From contig JADJNA010000010.1 of NCBI GenBank assembly GCA_016709305.1, forward strand, positions 50,088 through 114,087: DNA of 64,000 bases, given 5' to 3'. Source of the stretch: Candidatus Villigracilis saccharophilus. GTDB taxonomy: Bacteria > Chloroflexota > Anaerolineae > Anaerolineales > Villigracilaceae. A program made the position numbers and the translations under genes. Positions 7,828 through 16,911 of this stretch are shown here, one piece after another. Position 1 is the first letter of the stretch, and the number at the start of each line of letters is the position of its first letter. The notes under the pieces are model-generated. The model was given only the letters and a program-made list of their open reading frames with translations. It ran no database searches and was not told where the DNA came from.

Positions 7828-9141
7828 ATGAAAAAACTTTCCCGTTTCCTCAGTTTTGTCTCGGCGTTCTTTGGCCTGCTGACCCTCATCCAGTCACCCA
7901 AAGGCCGCGCGGGCGGGGTCATGTGGCTGCCAAAATTATGGGCGGGCGCATGGGCGCCCTTCCTCGCCATCGCGGGCGGACTCGGCGCATTGATCGGGCT
8001 CATACGCGGTGACCGCGAAGCGGCTGTCAGCGGGCTGTTCGGCGCATTTGCCGGCATCAGGCACACGGTCCGAGTAACGAAGCGGCATGATGCATTCGAG
8101 CTTGCGTTCGGAAAGGATTGGGAGCAACGGATCGATCCCGATCTGTGGAAGCGCTTATCGCGTCCCTATCAACTGATCCAGCCGTCCAAACCATTCGGAC
8201 TCTATCAAAGGGATATCAACATTGGCAGCGCGGCGCCTCTTTACTGCGACCTGTGGCTGCCACCGTCCGAAGTCAAGCGCACCCGCCTTGGCATTATCTA
8301 CCTGCACGGCGGCCTATGGCAGGCCGCAGACAAGGATTTTCTCTCACGCCCGTTGTTTTCGCGATTGGTGAATCAAGGTCACGTGGTCATGGACCTGGCC
8401 TACTCGCTCGCGCCTGAAGCAGACATGAAAAAAATGCTGAATGATGTCAAGCATTCCATCATCTGGATCAAAGCAAATGCCGCGCGTCTTGAGATTGACC
8501 CCGAACGAATTGTATTGATGGGCGGCGCAGGCGGCGGGCAGCTTGCATTGCTTGCGGCATACTCGTCGAATATTCCGTCCTTCCAACCCAAGCGAGTAGA
8601 TGCTGATACATCCATTCGAGGAGTCATCTCGATTGCAGGCATCACGGACATGGCCGCATATTTTCATGAATACGGCGAAGCGAATCCAGGTCAGCCAGAA
8701 TCGAGCTCAACGATCACAGAAGACCTGCTGCCGTATGTCCACGATAAAACCTGGCTGGATAAATTTTTGACCCGCTCGCGCGCTTTCCCTGCGTACCGCT
8801 ATTCAAACATGCCCGGCGGCGCATTGCTGCTGGTAAATTTGATGGGCGGGACCTTGAACGAAGCTCAAAAAAAATATCATCTATATTCCCCGCTCACATA
8901 CGTAGACTCATGCTGCCCGCCAACTCTGCAGATCTTCGGCGACAATGATTTTGTGATCGACGCGTCACAGGGCAGGGAGTTACATCATGCCCTGCAAACA
9001 GTGAACGTCCCTTCGGTGTATATTGAACTTCCAGATACGGTCCATGCCTTCGACCAGTACATCGGCGTATCGCGCCGCATCGCGCCCGCTGCGCAAGCCG
9101 CCACAAACGATATTGAACAATTTCTGGCTATGATGGTTTGA
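7828..9141 (+). CDS. Alpha/beta-hydrolase (esterase-type fold) lacking the nucleophile serine
   Basis: 437 residues from ATG 7828 (a second ATG is at 7819). The N-terminus has two hydrophobic segments (about 8-60), so the enzyme is probably membrane attached. The rest is an alpha/beta-hydrolase-3 fold: oxyanion-hole YLHGGLW, then RIVLMGGAGGGQLALLAAY at the nucleophile elbow, GDNDFVID with the acid and DTVHAFD with the histidine. At the elbow the usual G-x-S-x-G serine is replaced by Ala234. Asp and His remain. Either catalysis is lost or another residue serves, so the protein should not be assumed to be an active esterase. It is probably transcribed alone from a leaderless promoter. Confidence 0.75.
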   Translation: MKKLSRFLSFVSAFFGLLTLIQSPKGRAGGVMWLPKLWAGAWAPFLAIAGGLGALIGLIRGDREAAVSGLFGAFAGIRHTVRVTKRHDAFELAFGKDWEQRIDPDLWKRLSRPYQLIQPSKPFGLYQRDINIGSAAPLYCDLWLPPSEVKRTRLGIIYLHGGLWQAADKDFLSRPLFSRLVNQGHVVMDLAYSLAPEADMKKMLNDVKHSIIWIKANAARLEIDPERIVLMGGAGGGQLALLAAYSSNIPSFQPKRVDADTSIRGVISIAGITDMAAYFHEYGEANPGQPESSSTITEDLLPYVHDKTWLDKFLTRSRAFPAYRYSNMPGGALLLVNLMGGTLNEAQKKYHLYSPLTYVDSCCPPTLQIFGDNDFVIDASQGRELHHALQTVNVPSVYIELPDTVHAFDQYIGVSRRIAPAAQAATNDIEQFLAMMV

Positions 9142-9149
9142 CGAATGAG

Positions 9150-9761
9150 TCACACGGTCAGCCAATAGACAGTCAATAAGATCGAGAGGTCGGCAGCCAT
9201 GTGACCCAGCACCGGCGCCAGCAGACCTTTATCCTCCCGTGCGATCTGACGCCACAGCCAGCCCGCGGATGTGAGGACTGCAAACGCGAACAGAATGGAG
9301 AATGGATGGACCCTGCCCCACAAGATCAGCGTGTGGTAGCCGGCAAAAATCACATCCATGAAATACAACTGTTTGGAATCACTGCCAAGGATGCCGCGCC
9401 AGAAATATTCTTCAAGGAACGGATTTACAAGCACAAAATAAGTCATGAACATCGGCCACGAGGATTCGGTCAAGCCGAGACTTTTCAACTGAATTGGCAG
9501 GTCACTGGCAATACCAAATAGATCCCAAAGAAAATACAAGCCAATTCCGCTGGTACTGCAAATCAGCATGCTGACCAATATCCATTTTGGAAATTTGCTT
9601 TTGAAGAGAATGTTGACTGGAAGATTGGGGCGCAAAAACAAAAGTGTCAACAGAATCGCAACATGGAATCCGACCAGAGTCATCCATGCGTTTTTGAACA
9701 AAAACAATCCCGCCCACACGGCGAGATAAGGCGGAATGGGAGCGAGCCATTTTTTGTTCAT
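9150..9761 (-). CDS. CPBP family (CAAX protease-like) intramembrane metalloprotease
   Basis: 203 residues, about six membrane helices. The three family motifs are in order: EEYFWR (E117, E118, R122), a histidine in FAGYH (H143), and GHMAAD (H187). These form the metal-site residues of the CPBP/Rce1 family (PF02517). In bacteria the targets are mostly unknown; some members process or protect against peptides. The start is 17 nt after the mevalonate-kinase stop, so it is the last gene of the ubiA-type / mevalonate kinase operon. The association of an isoprenoid kinase with a CAAX-type protease is suggestive but not proof of prenyl-protein processing. Confidence 0.85.
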   Translation of the reverse strand: MNKKWLAPIPPYLAVWAGLFLFKNAWMTLVGFHVAILLTLLFLRPNLPVNILFKSKFPKWILVSMLICSTSGIGLYFLWDLFGIASDLPIQLKSLGLTESSWPMFMTYFVLVNPFLEEYFWRGILGSDSKQLYFMDVIFAGYHTLILWGRVHPFSILFAFAVLTSAGWLWRQIAREDKGLLAPVLGHMAADLSILLTVYWLTV

Positions 9762-9778
9762 AAGACTGCAACACAGTT

Positions 9779-10707
9779 TTAACTGATCTCAGTGGTGATC
9801 GTCCGTTTTGCGCCAGCGGAGATTAATGCATTCGCAACAACCTCCGCCTTATCCTGCTCCACTAAAGCGATCATATTACCGCCCCGTCCGCCGCCGCTGA
9901 GTTTTGCGCCAAGCGCGCCAGCTTTGCGGGCGGCATCCACTAATTTATCCAGTTCGGGAGAGGAGACTGTCATGCGTTGTAATAACGCATGATTTTGATC
10001 CATGAGCTCGCCAAGTAATTCAGGCTTTCCGTGTTCAATGGAACGACGCGCGATCAATGCGATCTGAGCGATCTCATCGAAATAATTCTCAAAAACTGCC
10101 GTGTCTCTCAACCATGAGCGGCGCACACCCGCAACGGATTCTTTTGTCAGCGCTGAGACGCCTGTATCACCTATCACAACGGTAAAAGGCTTGCCGACCT
10201 TGAACGTTTCTATTGGCTGACCTTTTATGAAATAGACAGGCTTGTTATACGTAATAACGGTATTGTCGATCCCTGATGGCGTGCCGTGATGAAGTTTTTC
10301 GATCTCGAATACTAAAGAATTGACCATATCATCCGTGAAGGAGCGCGACAGATGAGATAAAAATGCGCGGGTCAACGCAACAGAAACCGCAGCGCCAGAG
10401 CCAAGTCCGGAGGCGACGGGGATGGTGGATGAAATATTTATTTCGAGATCAGGGATTTTGGAAACCTCAAAGCGTTGAAACAGCTTAAGAATAACGGAAG
10501 CAATCGGATGGTCGGCAGGAAGCGCATTAAGCTCGGCGTGCAGGTCAATGCCGGGGGCGTTGATGAGTATCCCAGCGCGGGGAGAATCCAAGACTTCGAC
10601 ATCCGCATGAACCTGCGTGACGGGAACGGCGAGCGCGGGACGGTTATACACCACCGCATGTTCGCCGAAGAGGATGACCTTCCGGGCGCAGGCGCGAATG
10701 ATTTCAC
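9779..10707 (-). CDS. Mevalonate kinase (GHMP family) with apparent frameshift near its N-terminus
   Basis: GHMP kinase. Seen: a substrate/N-terminal motif continuing as VILFGEHAVVYNRPALAVPV, the ATP loop VASGLGSGAAVSVAL, HHGTPSGID and the C-terminal GAKLSGGGRGGN, all as in mevalonate kinase, which phosphorylates mevalonate in isoprenoid synthesis. The natural start is the GTG at 10707, overlapping the stop of the upstream prenyltransferase gene (GTGA). It encodes MKSFAPAPG, but the frame then runs wrong: one base is missing at about 10678-10680 in what should read GGAAAGG. Past that point the correct frame runs to the stop. A sequencing indel or a true lesion are both possible. An internal restart would lose the first motif. 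Confidence 0.75.
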
Positions 10708-11576
10708 AGGAGATAGAAGATTACGATCACAGTGGCCACCCAAAGGAACATCGCGATCTGGAATGGGCGGTCTGATAATAATATTTCTTCCGGCGCGCCG
10801 CCTGCGTGTTTGACTTCGATCAGATAGAGGTAGCGAAAGATGGTGTAGACCACGAATGGAATGGTCAACATCATACTGTGATTTTCAGGGACGTTCGGCG
10901 CGGAGAATGTGTAAAGTGAATAGGCAACAATGGTCGTGCCTGAAACGATCATGATGTATTGGTCGAGAAGCGGAAGGGTATAGCCATCTAATACTTTACG
11001 ATGCGAGCCAGCGCCTTGCAGGAGCAGGGCAAGTTCGGCGCGGCGTTTGCCAAAGCCGAGGAAAAGCGAAAGCAGGGTCATGACCACATATAACCACGGC
11101 GAGAATCGTTCCACTTGAATGAGTGTAACGCCCGCGCCCACGCGCAAAACAAAGCCTGCGGAAATCACAAGCACATCAACGATGGGAATATGTTTAAGCC
11201 ATTTTGAATAAACCATGATGAGCAAAAAATATAAACCCATCACATACCCAAAAGACGGCGCAAGCAAATAGCCGGCCCCAAGTGTGACTGCCGCCAATAA
11301 AACGCCAGCGGTCCATGCGGCTGGTATGGGAAGTTTTCCCGATGGGATCGGACGATTCTTCTTTTCAGGGTGTTGACGATCTGCCTCAACATCGGCGATG
11401 TCGTTGAAAATGTAGACGCTGGATGAGATGAGACAAAATAGCGCGAAGCCCGCGAGCGTACGCAGGAAAGAATCGAGAACAAATAATTGTTTGTCGAATA
11501 CGATTGCGGCAAAAATAAAGATGTTTTTTGTCACCCATTGCCGCGGGCGCATGGTTTTTATCAGGGCGTTTAGCAT
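10704..11576 (-). CDS. UbiA-family prenyltransferase, decaprenyl-phosphate phosphoribosyltransferase-like
   Basis: 290 residues, about eight membrane helices. The N-terminal MRPRQWVTKNIFIFAA and the first Asp-rich motif NDIADVEAD (58-66) followed by RQHPEKKNRPI place it in the UbiA branch that holds mycobacterial decaprenyl-phosphate phosphoribosyltransferase (Rv3806c), rather than with quinone prenyltransferases. That enzyme joins polyprenyl phosphate to phosphoribosyl pyrophosphate at the membrane. The lipid and sugar used here are unknown. It is the first gene of a three-gene operon with mevalonate kinase and a CAAX-type protease, and it is divergent from tlyA over a 29-bp promoter region. 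Confidence 0.8.
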   Translation of the reverse strand: MLNALIKTMRPRQWVTKNIFIFAAIVFDKQLFVLDSFLRTLAGFALFCLISSSVYIFNDIADVEADRQHPEKKNRPIPSGKLPIPAAWTAGVLLAAVTLGAGYLLAPSFGYVMGLYFLLIMVYSKWLKHIPIVDVLVISAGFVLRVGAGVTLIQVERFSPWLYVVMTLLSLFLGFGKRRAELALLLQGAGSHRKVLDGYTLPLLDQYIMIVSGTTIVAYSLYTFSAPNVPENHSMMLTIPFVVYTIFRYLYLIEVKHAGGAPEEILLSDRPFQIAMFLWVATVIVIFYLL

Positions 11577-11605
11577 CTGTCTATTTTACCTGATACAATA
11601 TTTTC
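11577..11605. promoter_or_regulatory. Divergent leaderless promoter pair, ubiA-type gene / tlyA
   Basis: On the minus strand TAAAAT (11583-11588) lies 6 nt before the ATG at 11576. On the plus strand TACAAT (11594-11599) lies 6 nt before the ATG at 11606. Neither ATG has a Shine-Dalgarno sequence and no clear -35 is visible. Both genes are therefore likely to be transcribed without a leader from this 29-bp gap. Confidence 0.6.
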
Positions 11606-12403
11606 ATGCCCAAAATCAGACTGGATGTTTTATTGATGGAGCGCGGACTCGCGGAATCACGCTCGAAGGCGCACGCTTTAATTATGGCGGGACAGGTGCG
11701 CGTGAACGATCAGGTCGCGCTCAAGCCTGCCACGGCAATTGATCCAAAATCCACGCTGACGGTTGACCACGGTCCGCGCTTTGTGTCGCGCGGCGGCGAA
11801 AAGCTGGATGCGGCGCTGGAAGCCTTTGGGATCGATGTCAAGGATTTTGTGTGCGCCGATGTGGGCGCATCCACGGGCGGATTCACGGACTGTATGTTAC
11901 AGCGCGGCGCGGCGAAAATTTACGCGATCGATGTAGGCAAGGGCATTCTGCATTGGAAGCTGCGAAACTATGCGCGGGTGGTCGTCATGGAAGAGACCAA
12001 TGCGCGGCATGTCGAAAGCCTGCCTGAGAAAGTATCCTTTGTAACGGTGGACGCTTCATTTATTTCATTAAAAATATTATTACCTGTCACAAAGAACTGG
12101 CTGGCTGAAAATGCCCAACTGCTTTGTTTGATCAAGCCGCAATTTGAAGCGGGGAAAAAAGATGTGTCCCGCGGCGATGGTGTGATCCGCGACCCCGAGA
12201 TCCATAGGCAGGTTTTATTGGACGTTCTTGGATATGCAAAACAGGAAGGCTTCAGTTTATTGGGACTGATCAAGTCTCCATTATTAGGCCCTAAAGGAAA
12301 TACAGAATTTTTGGTCTGGCTTGATGTTCATTCAACAGGAAAGTCTGTAGAGGAATTGGTGGATCAAGTCCTCCCTGAGGTTGACGACCTTGCAGGAGAA
12401 TAG
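11606..12403 (+). CDS. tlyA: TlyA family rRNA 2'-O-methyltransferase
   Basis: 265 residues. An S4 RNA-binding domain (about 1-65; LDVLLMERGLAESRSKAHAL) is followed by an FtsJ-type methyltransferase with the SAM loop VGASTGGFTD (86-95). TlyA methylates ribose 2'-OH groups of cytidines in 16S and, in the long type, 23S rRNA, and is needed for capreomycin sensitivity in mycobacteria. Length and domain order are normal for the family. It is probably leaderless (TACAAT 6 nt before ATG). A zinc-ribbon gene follows after 3 nt and is probably co-transcribed. Confidence 0.9.
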   Translation: MPKIRLDVLLMERGLAESRSKAHALIMAGQVRVNDQVALKPATAIDPKSTLTVDHGPRFVSRGGEKLDAALEAFGIDVKDFVCADVGASTGGFTDCMLQRGAAKIYAIDVGKGILHWKLRNYARVVVMEETNARHVESLPEKVSFVTVDASFISLKILLPVTKNWLAENAQLLCLIKPQFEAGKKDVSRGDGVIRDPEIHRQVLLDVLGYAKQEGFSLLGLIKSPLLGPKGNTEFLVWLDVHSTGKSVEELVDQVLPEVDDLAGE

Positions 12404-12406
12404 CAA

Positions 12407-12826
12407 ATGAACTGTCCAAAATGCGCCACGGATCTGGTAAAGAAATACTATAAAGGTATGATCGAGGTGGACTCCTGCCCCAGCTGCCGGGGCATGTGGC
12501 TTGATACGCCTGAATTGGATCGTCTTGAAGATGTCGCCTTTGACGATGACGCGCACAAGGGGTCATTGGTGCATTTTCAATCCAAAACAAATTATCCCTG
12601 CCCGCACTGCGGAGACAATCTGGATGAGTTCCAATATCGATTATATGACCTCAAGCTGGATTATTGCGCCATCAACGATCACGGCTTCTGGCTGGACGCT
12701 GAAGAGGATGAACGCGTGTTGACTCTCATGCGCCACCGCGCGGGGGAGATTCAACGCAAACTGGATGTCGAATCTGCCTGGAAACAAACGCTAAAAGAAA
12801 TGCACTCATTCCTAAGAAAAAAATAG
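12407..12826 (+). CDS. zf-TFIIB-type zinc-ribbon protein
   Basis: 139 residues with two TFIIB-type zinc ribbons (PF13453): MNCPKCATDL with SCPSCRGMWLD, then CPHCGDNL with a degenerate second knuckle (DYCAINDHGFWLDAEE). The remaining C-terminal third is helical and charged, 'RKLDVESAWKQTLKEMHSFL'. The paired ribbons ending in W-L-D are characteristic of this small family, whose role is unknown; a nucleic-acid or protein-binding function is inferred from the fold. Start has GGAGAA upstream, overlapping the tlyA stop region. The TAG stop is in a palindromic terminator. Confidence 0.8.
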   Translation: MNCPKCATDLVKKYYKGMIEVDSCPSCRGMWLDTPELDRLEDVAFDDDAHKGSLVHFQSKTNYPCPHCGDNLDEFQYRLYDLKLDYCAINDHGFWLDAEEDERVLTLMRHRAGEIQRKLDVESAWKQTLKEMHSFLRKK

Positions 12827-12848
12827 TCACGCTTGAAGCGTGACTATT
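12822..12848. terminator. Bidirectional palindromic terminator containing both stop codons
   Basis: Perfect 13-bp inverted repeat AATAGTCACGCTT / complement around one base. The zinc-ribbon gene's TAG (12824-12826) and the opposite-strand transporter's TAG (12844-12846) occupy equivalent places in the two arms. Confidence 0.75.
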
Positions 12849-13812
12849 CATAATATTCAGGTTGGTAAGGCGAGGAATGTTTTTGCGATTCTCCCAAAAT
12901 ATCGTCAATGCTCATATCCTTGTGGCGTTTGTCAGCGGGGTGATAATGGACATGCACCCGCCTGATATTGGGGACTGAACTGAGCAGTTTCTCTTCCACA
13001 TTACTGGCAATGATATTTCCCCTGCGAACGCTGATTCCACCATCAATGCCGATCGTCAAATTGACCACGATATGAGGTCCGAAACGATGCGCCTGCAACT
13101 CTTCCAATTGTTTTACACCGGGCACGGTTTTCAGCAAAGCGGCGATCCGTTCTGCCAGATCTCGGTTGGGAACAACCCCCATCAGATCTGTGGATGATTC
13201 CCGCAGCACAAATATGCCCGTTCGCATGATCAAGAACGCAACAAATGCACCCGCCAGCGGATCCACCCACGGCAGTCCGCGTTGACCGAGGAAGATACCG
13301 ATCGACGCGGCAGACGCGGAGAACAGGTCATTGCGATGATCGTACGCGAGCGCGTTCACGACCGGGTTATTCGTATCCCGCCCAAGCTTGCGGATATACC
13401 AGGTGAGAAAAATCTTTATGACGACAGTCCCAAGTGCCACCCAGAGCGCGAATGGATGTGCGCCCTGGGAACTGACCAATCCATCTGCCAGATCCCAGAC
13501 CTTGTCGACCGAGTCCCAAAAGACCGCGACCGCTGTCGCAACAATGAATGAACCGATCACCACGGAGGCAATGCTTTCCATCTGACGATGTCCGTACGGA
13601 TGCTCGCTGTCGGCAGGCTTGTTGGCAAGGCGCACAAAGATGCTGGCAGCAATGTAATACGCCACGTCAGATGTTGAATTGATGCCTTCCGCCAATAAGG
13701 CAGGGCTATGCCCCAAAATGCCGAAGATCGTCTTGATGAAGGCAAGGAAAACATTAATGCCCAGTCCAAGATTGATGGCTAGTAAACTTTTACGGTCACG
13801 CTCATTGATCAT
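12844..13812 (-). CDS. Cation diffusion facilitator (CDF) metal transporter
   Basis: 322 residues. Six membrane helices in the first 210 residues, with the CDF signature SPALLAEGINSTSDV in helix II, HPYGH in the following loop, and YDHRND in helix V carrying the transport-site Asp/His residues. The cytoplasmic C-terminal domain (about 215-290) ends in a His-rich segment, RRVHVHYHPADKRHKD. CDF proteins export Zn2+, Fe2+, Mn2+ or similar in exchange for protons; the YDHRND site (Asp/His/Asp type) does not settle which metal. TACAAT at 13819-13824 lies 6 nt upstream of the ATG, so the mRNA is probably leaderless. Confidence 0.9.
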   Translation of the reverse strand: MINERDRKSLLAINLGLGINVFLAFIKTIFGILGHSPALLAEGINSTSDVAYYIAASIFVRLANKPADSEHPYGHRQMESIASVVIGSFIVATAVAVFWDSVDKVWDLADGLVSSQGAHPFALWVALGTVVIKIFLTWYIRKLGRDTNNPVVNALAYDHRNDLFSASAASIGIFLGQRGLPWVDPLAGAFVAFLIMRTGIFVLRESSTDLMGVVPNRDLAERIAALLKTVPGVKQLEELQAHRFGPHIVVNLTIGIDGGISVRRGNIIASNVEEKLLSSVPNIRRVHVHYHPADKRHKDMSIDDILGESQKHSSPYQPEYYE

Positions 13813-13818
13813 GGGTTA

Positions 13819-13824
13819 ATTGTA
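13819..13824 (-). promoter_or_regulatory. -10 element (TACAAT) for leaderless CDF gene
   Basis: On the minus strand TACAAT is followed by six bases and then the ATG at 13812. No Shine-Dalgarno sequence is present. Confidence 0.5.
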
Positions 13825-13872
13825 ATTGGTCTTCGCCGCCAGTCACACCTGACAAATATCATCTTTTGACAA

Positions 13873-13904
13873 AGAAAGTTCCCGTCCATGGACGGGAACT
13901 TTCT
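13873..13904 (-). terminator. Terminator after the P-type ATPase gene
   Basis: 15-bp perfect inverted repeat (AGAAAGTTCCCGTCC / complement) with a 2-base centre, 4 nt past the ATPase stop codon. The arm ends in CTTTCTTTGTC on the minus strand, a weak U-tract. Confidence 0.65.
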
Positions 13905-13908
13905 AATT

Positions 13909-16812
13909 CTATGCGTTGCTTCTTCGCAGGAAGAATTTGGTGATCTCCTCCGCCACAGCGGGCATCAGCGCAAGCCCGAGCACCACGCTCCATTCACGAC
14001 CAGTCAGGAAATGGGTGTTGAAGATCGGCTGCAGGAACGGGACAGCGCACACGATCAACAACAGCGCGATGGAAAGTCCCACCGCATATTGCATATATCT
14101 ATTCGAGAAGAACCCGATCTGAAATACAGATGCGCGTTCCGAGCGGACCGTGTAGGCACGGAACAACTCGGCGAGGGATAAGGTGACGAAGGCCATCGTC
14201 TCGGCAGTTTGAACATCAATTCCGCGCCAATCATGCGCGAGGATAAAGGATAACGCGTTCGTTCCCGACGGGATAACTGCTCCTGCTTCGAGATGCCAGA
14301 TCAACCCCATAACAAAAGCGCCCAACACAGCTCCAGTTTGCACAATGGTTTGTATCACAATGCCAACACCCATCGAACGATTAACGATCGGCTCATTTTT
14401 CGCGCGCGGTTTTCGATCCATGATATCAGGATCGCCTTTTTCCATCGCAAGCGCCAGCGCGGGCGCGCCGTCTGTAATGAGATTAAGCCACAAGAGTTGA
14501 ATGGCGGTGAGCGGTGCAGGCAAGCCTGCCAGCGTGGCAAGGAAGATGATCATGATCTCTGCCACATTTGATGAAAGCAGGAAGAACACGAATTTTCGGA
14601 TATTGCTATAGATGATACGTCCCTGCTGAACCGCCGAAACGATGCTGGCGTAATTATCATCCGTCAGAACCATATCCGCCGTTCCCTTGGCGACGTCCGT
14701 GCCGGTAATGCCCATTGCCACACCAATGTCGGCGCGCTTGATGGCGGGGGCATCATTCACACCATCACCGGTCATCGCGACGATCTCATCATTGGCTTGC
14801 AAAGCATCCACGATCCGCATTTTATGTTCAGGCGAAACACGCGCAAAGACATCTGTGTCTTCAATAATATTCTTTAATTCATCATCATCCATGTCATCCA
14901 GAGCCGCGCCTGTGAGCACCTTCTTGCCGGGTCTCAAGAGACCGATCGCTTCGGCAATGGCCTTGGCTGTATTGGGGAAGTCACCCGTGATCATCACTGT
15001 GCGGATGCCCGCGTGGCGCGCACGCTCAAGAGCGGGTTTCACTTCTGTACGCGGCGGGTCGATCATGCCGACCAGGCCCACAAAGACGAGATTTTTTTCC
15101 AACTCTTCTGCTTTTATTTTTTCAGGATCATCTGGAACATCTTTGTCCAGACGATAGGCGAGACCCAGCACGCGCAGTGCATCCTTGGTCATCGCATCAT
15201 TCGCGGCCAGAATACGATCCCTGGCCTCTTTGGTCATTGGCAGCGGCTTATCGTCCATGCCTTGATATTGCGTACACAGCTCAAGCACGATATCAGGCGC
15301 ACCTTTAACCGCGATCACATCCCAATCTTTATGTTTCTCATCATAGAACGGAGATGGGTCGTGCGGTTTGGGGTCTCGCACATCGTGAATGGTGATCATG
15401 CGCTTGCGTTCCGAGTCGAACGGCACTTCATTTTCGCGCGGATACGCCTCATCGATGTCGAGATGAATTGCCCCAGCCTTGGCGGCAGCCACCAGCAGCG
15501 AACCCTCTGTCGGGTCACCCACGATACGATAGGTCTGTACCGCATCGTTCTCACCTGTTTTTTCAATGGTGGCATCGTTGTTCAACAGACCAAGCCAGAG
15601 CGTGGAAAGGATCGCGGGATATTTTTTCACATCCACTTTCGCGCCATCCACCTGGAATTCACCCTGGGGTGCGTATCCTGTTCCAGTCACATGCACAAAT
15701 TGGTCGTCCGCCCAGATGCGGGTCACGGTCATTTCATTCTGAGTCAACGTGCCGGTTTTATCCGAACAAATGACGGTGGCAGAACCAAGCGTCTCTACCG
15801 AGGACAGTTTGCGGATGAGCGCGTGGCGCTGAATCATCTCGCGCATCCCGAGCGCCAGCGAGATCGTCACAACCGCGGGCAGACCTTCGGGCACGGCCGC
15901 GATCGCGAGGCTGATGGCGATGATGAATACTTCGGTGATCTGTTCGGCGAATTCGCCAAAATAGGCGAGCGGACTTGTGAACAACTGACTGATATTTGTC
16001 TGGTTAATAAGCGCAACGATAAAGACAACTGCAACCAGGATTAACGAACCAATGCTAAGCGACCTGCCAAGCTGGTCAAGTCTTCTTTGTAAAGGCGTTT
16101 CTTCCGTTTCAACACTTTGCAGCATGGTGGCGATCAAGCCGAGCTGGGTACGCATCCCGGTACTGGTTACAACCCCACGCCCGCGTCCATAATTGACAAG
16201 TGTCCCCAGAAAAGCTGTATTTTTTCTATCCCCCAGCGGAACATTCTTCTCAAGCACGGTTGCCGCGTTCTTTTGCACAGGCAGCGACTCGCCAGTGAGG
16301 GATGCTTCCTCCACGCGTAAATTAACTGCTTCAAGCAAACGCAGGTCCGCGGGAATAAAATTCCCGGCTTCCAGAAAAACGATATCGCCAGGCACCAGAT
16401 TATAAGAAGGCACAGAACGGCGTACACCATCACGCAATACCTGCGCATCGGGTGCAGCCAGTTTTTTTAACGCTGCCAAAGCCTGTTCTGCCCGTTGCTC
16501 CTGCACAATACCCAGCACGGAATTCAGAACAACGATCGCCATAATTGCAGCTGCTTCGACATAGTCGCCCAGCAGGGCGGAGATCACAGAAGCTACGATC
16601 AGCAGGATCACGACAAAGTTATTTAACTGCGCCCACAGTAAGGCAAGAAAGCCCGGACGCGGCGCTTCCCTCAGCTGGTTTTGCCCATAATATTGCAGGC
16701 GTTTTTCAACTTCCGCTGAAGATAGTCCAGCATCCTGAACTTCAAGATGCTTTAGGACATCCTCTGCTTTTAGCGCATGCCATTCCTGATCTTTTATTTC
16801 TTCGTGTGACAT
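13909..16812 (-). CDS. P-type (P2A-like) cation-transporting ATPase
   Basis: 967 residues with N-terminal cation-ATPase domain (about 8-80), actuator TGES (173-176), VPEGLP in M4 (307-312), phosphorylation site DKTGT (351-355), nucleotide domain, and MTGDGVNDAP hinge, then six C-terminal helices. This is the Ca2+-ATPase (P2A) type. The transcript leader carries a likely yybP-ykoY riboswitch, and this RNA is known to sense Mn2+ and to precede Mn-exporting P-type ATPases, so Mn2+ (or Ca2+/Mn2+) export is the best reading. A ribosome-binding site AGGAG lies 8 nt before the ATG. Its neighbour is another metal transporter (CDF). Confidence 0.92.
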   Translation of the reverse strand: MSHEEIKDQEWHALKAEDVLKHLEVQDAGLSSAEVEKRLQYYGQNQLREAPRPGFLALLWAQLNNFVVILLIVASVISALLGDYVEAAAIMAIVVLNSVLGIVQEQRAEQALAALKKLAAPDAQVLRDGVRRSVPSYNLVPGDIVFLEAGNFIPADLRLLEAVNLRVEEASLTGESLPVQKNAATVLEKNVPLGDRKNTAFLGTLVNYGRGRGVVTSTGMRTQLGLIATMLQSVETEETPLQRRLDQLGRSLSIGSLILVAVVFIVALINQTNISQLFTSPLAYFGEFAEQITEVFIIAISLAIAAVPEGLPAVVTISLALGMREMIQRHALIRKLSSVETLGSATVICSDKTGTLTQNEMTVTRIWADDQFVHVTGTGYAPQGEFQVDGAKVDVKKYPAILSTLWLGLLNNDATIEKTGENDAVQTYRIVGDPTEGSLLVAAAKAGAIHLDIDEAYPRENEVPFDSERKRMITIHDVRDPKPHDPSPFYDEKHKDWDVIAVKGAPDIVLELCTQYQGMDDKPLPMTKEARDRILAANDAMTKDALRVLGLAYRLDKDVPDDPEKIKAEELEKNLVFVGLVGMIDPPRTEVKPALERARHAGIRTVMITGDFPNTAKAIAEAIGLLRPGKKVLTGAALDDMDDDELKNIIEDTDVFARVSPEHKMRIVDALQANDEIVAMTGDGVNDAPAIKRADIGVAMGITGTDVAKGTADMVLTDDNYASIVSAVQQGRIIYSNIRKFVFFLLSSNVAEIMIIFLATLAGLPAPLTAIQLLWLNLITDGAPALALAMEKGDPDIMDRKPRAKNEPIVNRSMGVGIVIQTIVQTGAVLGAFVMGLIWHLEAGAVIPSGTNALSFILAHDWRGIDVQTAETMAFVTLSLAELFRAYTVRSERASVFQIGFFSNRYMQYAVGLSIALLLIVCAVPFLQPIFNTHFLTGREWSVVLGLALMPAVAEEITKFFLRRSNA

Positions 16813-16878
16813 TCAAAATCTCCTGGATGAAGTTCCGCAGCCCAAACTCCAAAAAAATATCGTTTCTCTGAAAATTAA

Positions 16879-16911
16879 AACGAGACCACCACAGCCTCTG
16901 TGATGGTCTCG
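16879..16911 (-). terminator. Riboswitch-linked intrinsic terminator
   Basis: On the minus strand a 14-bp stem (CGAGACCATCACAG with CTGTGGTGGTCTCG, one U-G pair) is followed by TTTTAATTTT. It lies between the aptamer and the ATPase start and shares its 5' arm with the 3' end of the aptamer, as expected for transcriptional control. Confidence 0.7.

Noticed and set aside
15013..16044. 343-codon open frame on the plus strand
   Set aside because: It lies wholly antisense to the P-type ATPase gene and its composition follows that gene's codons; no family resemblance and no ribosome site.
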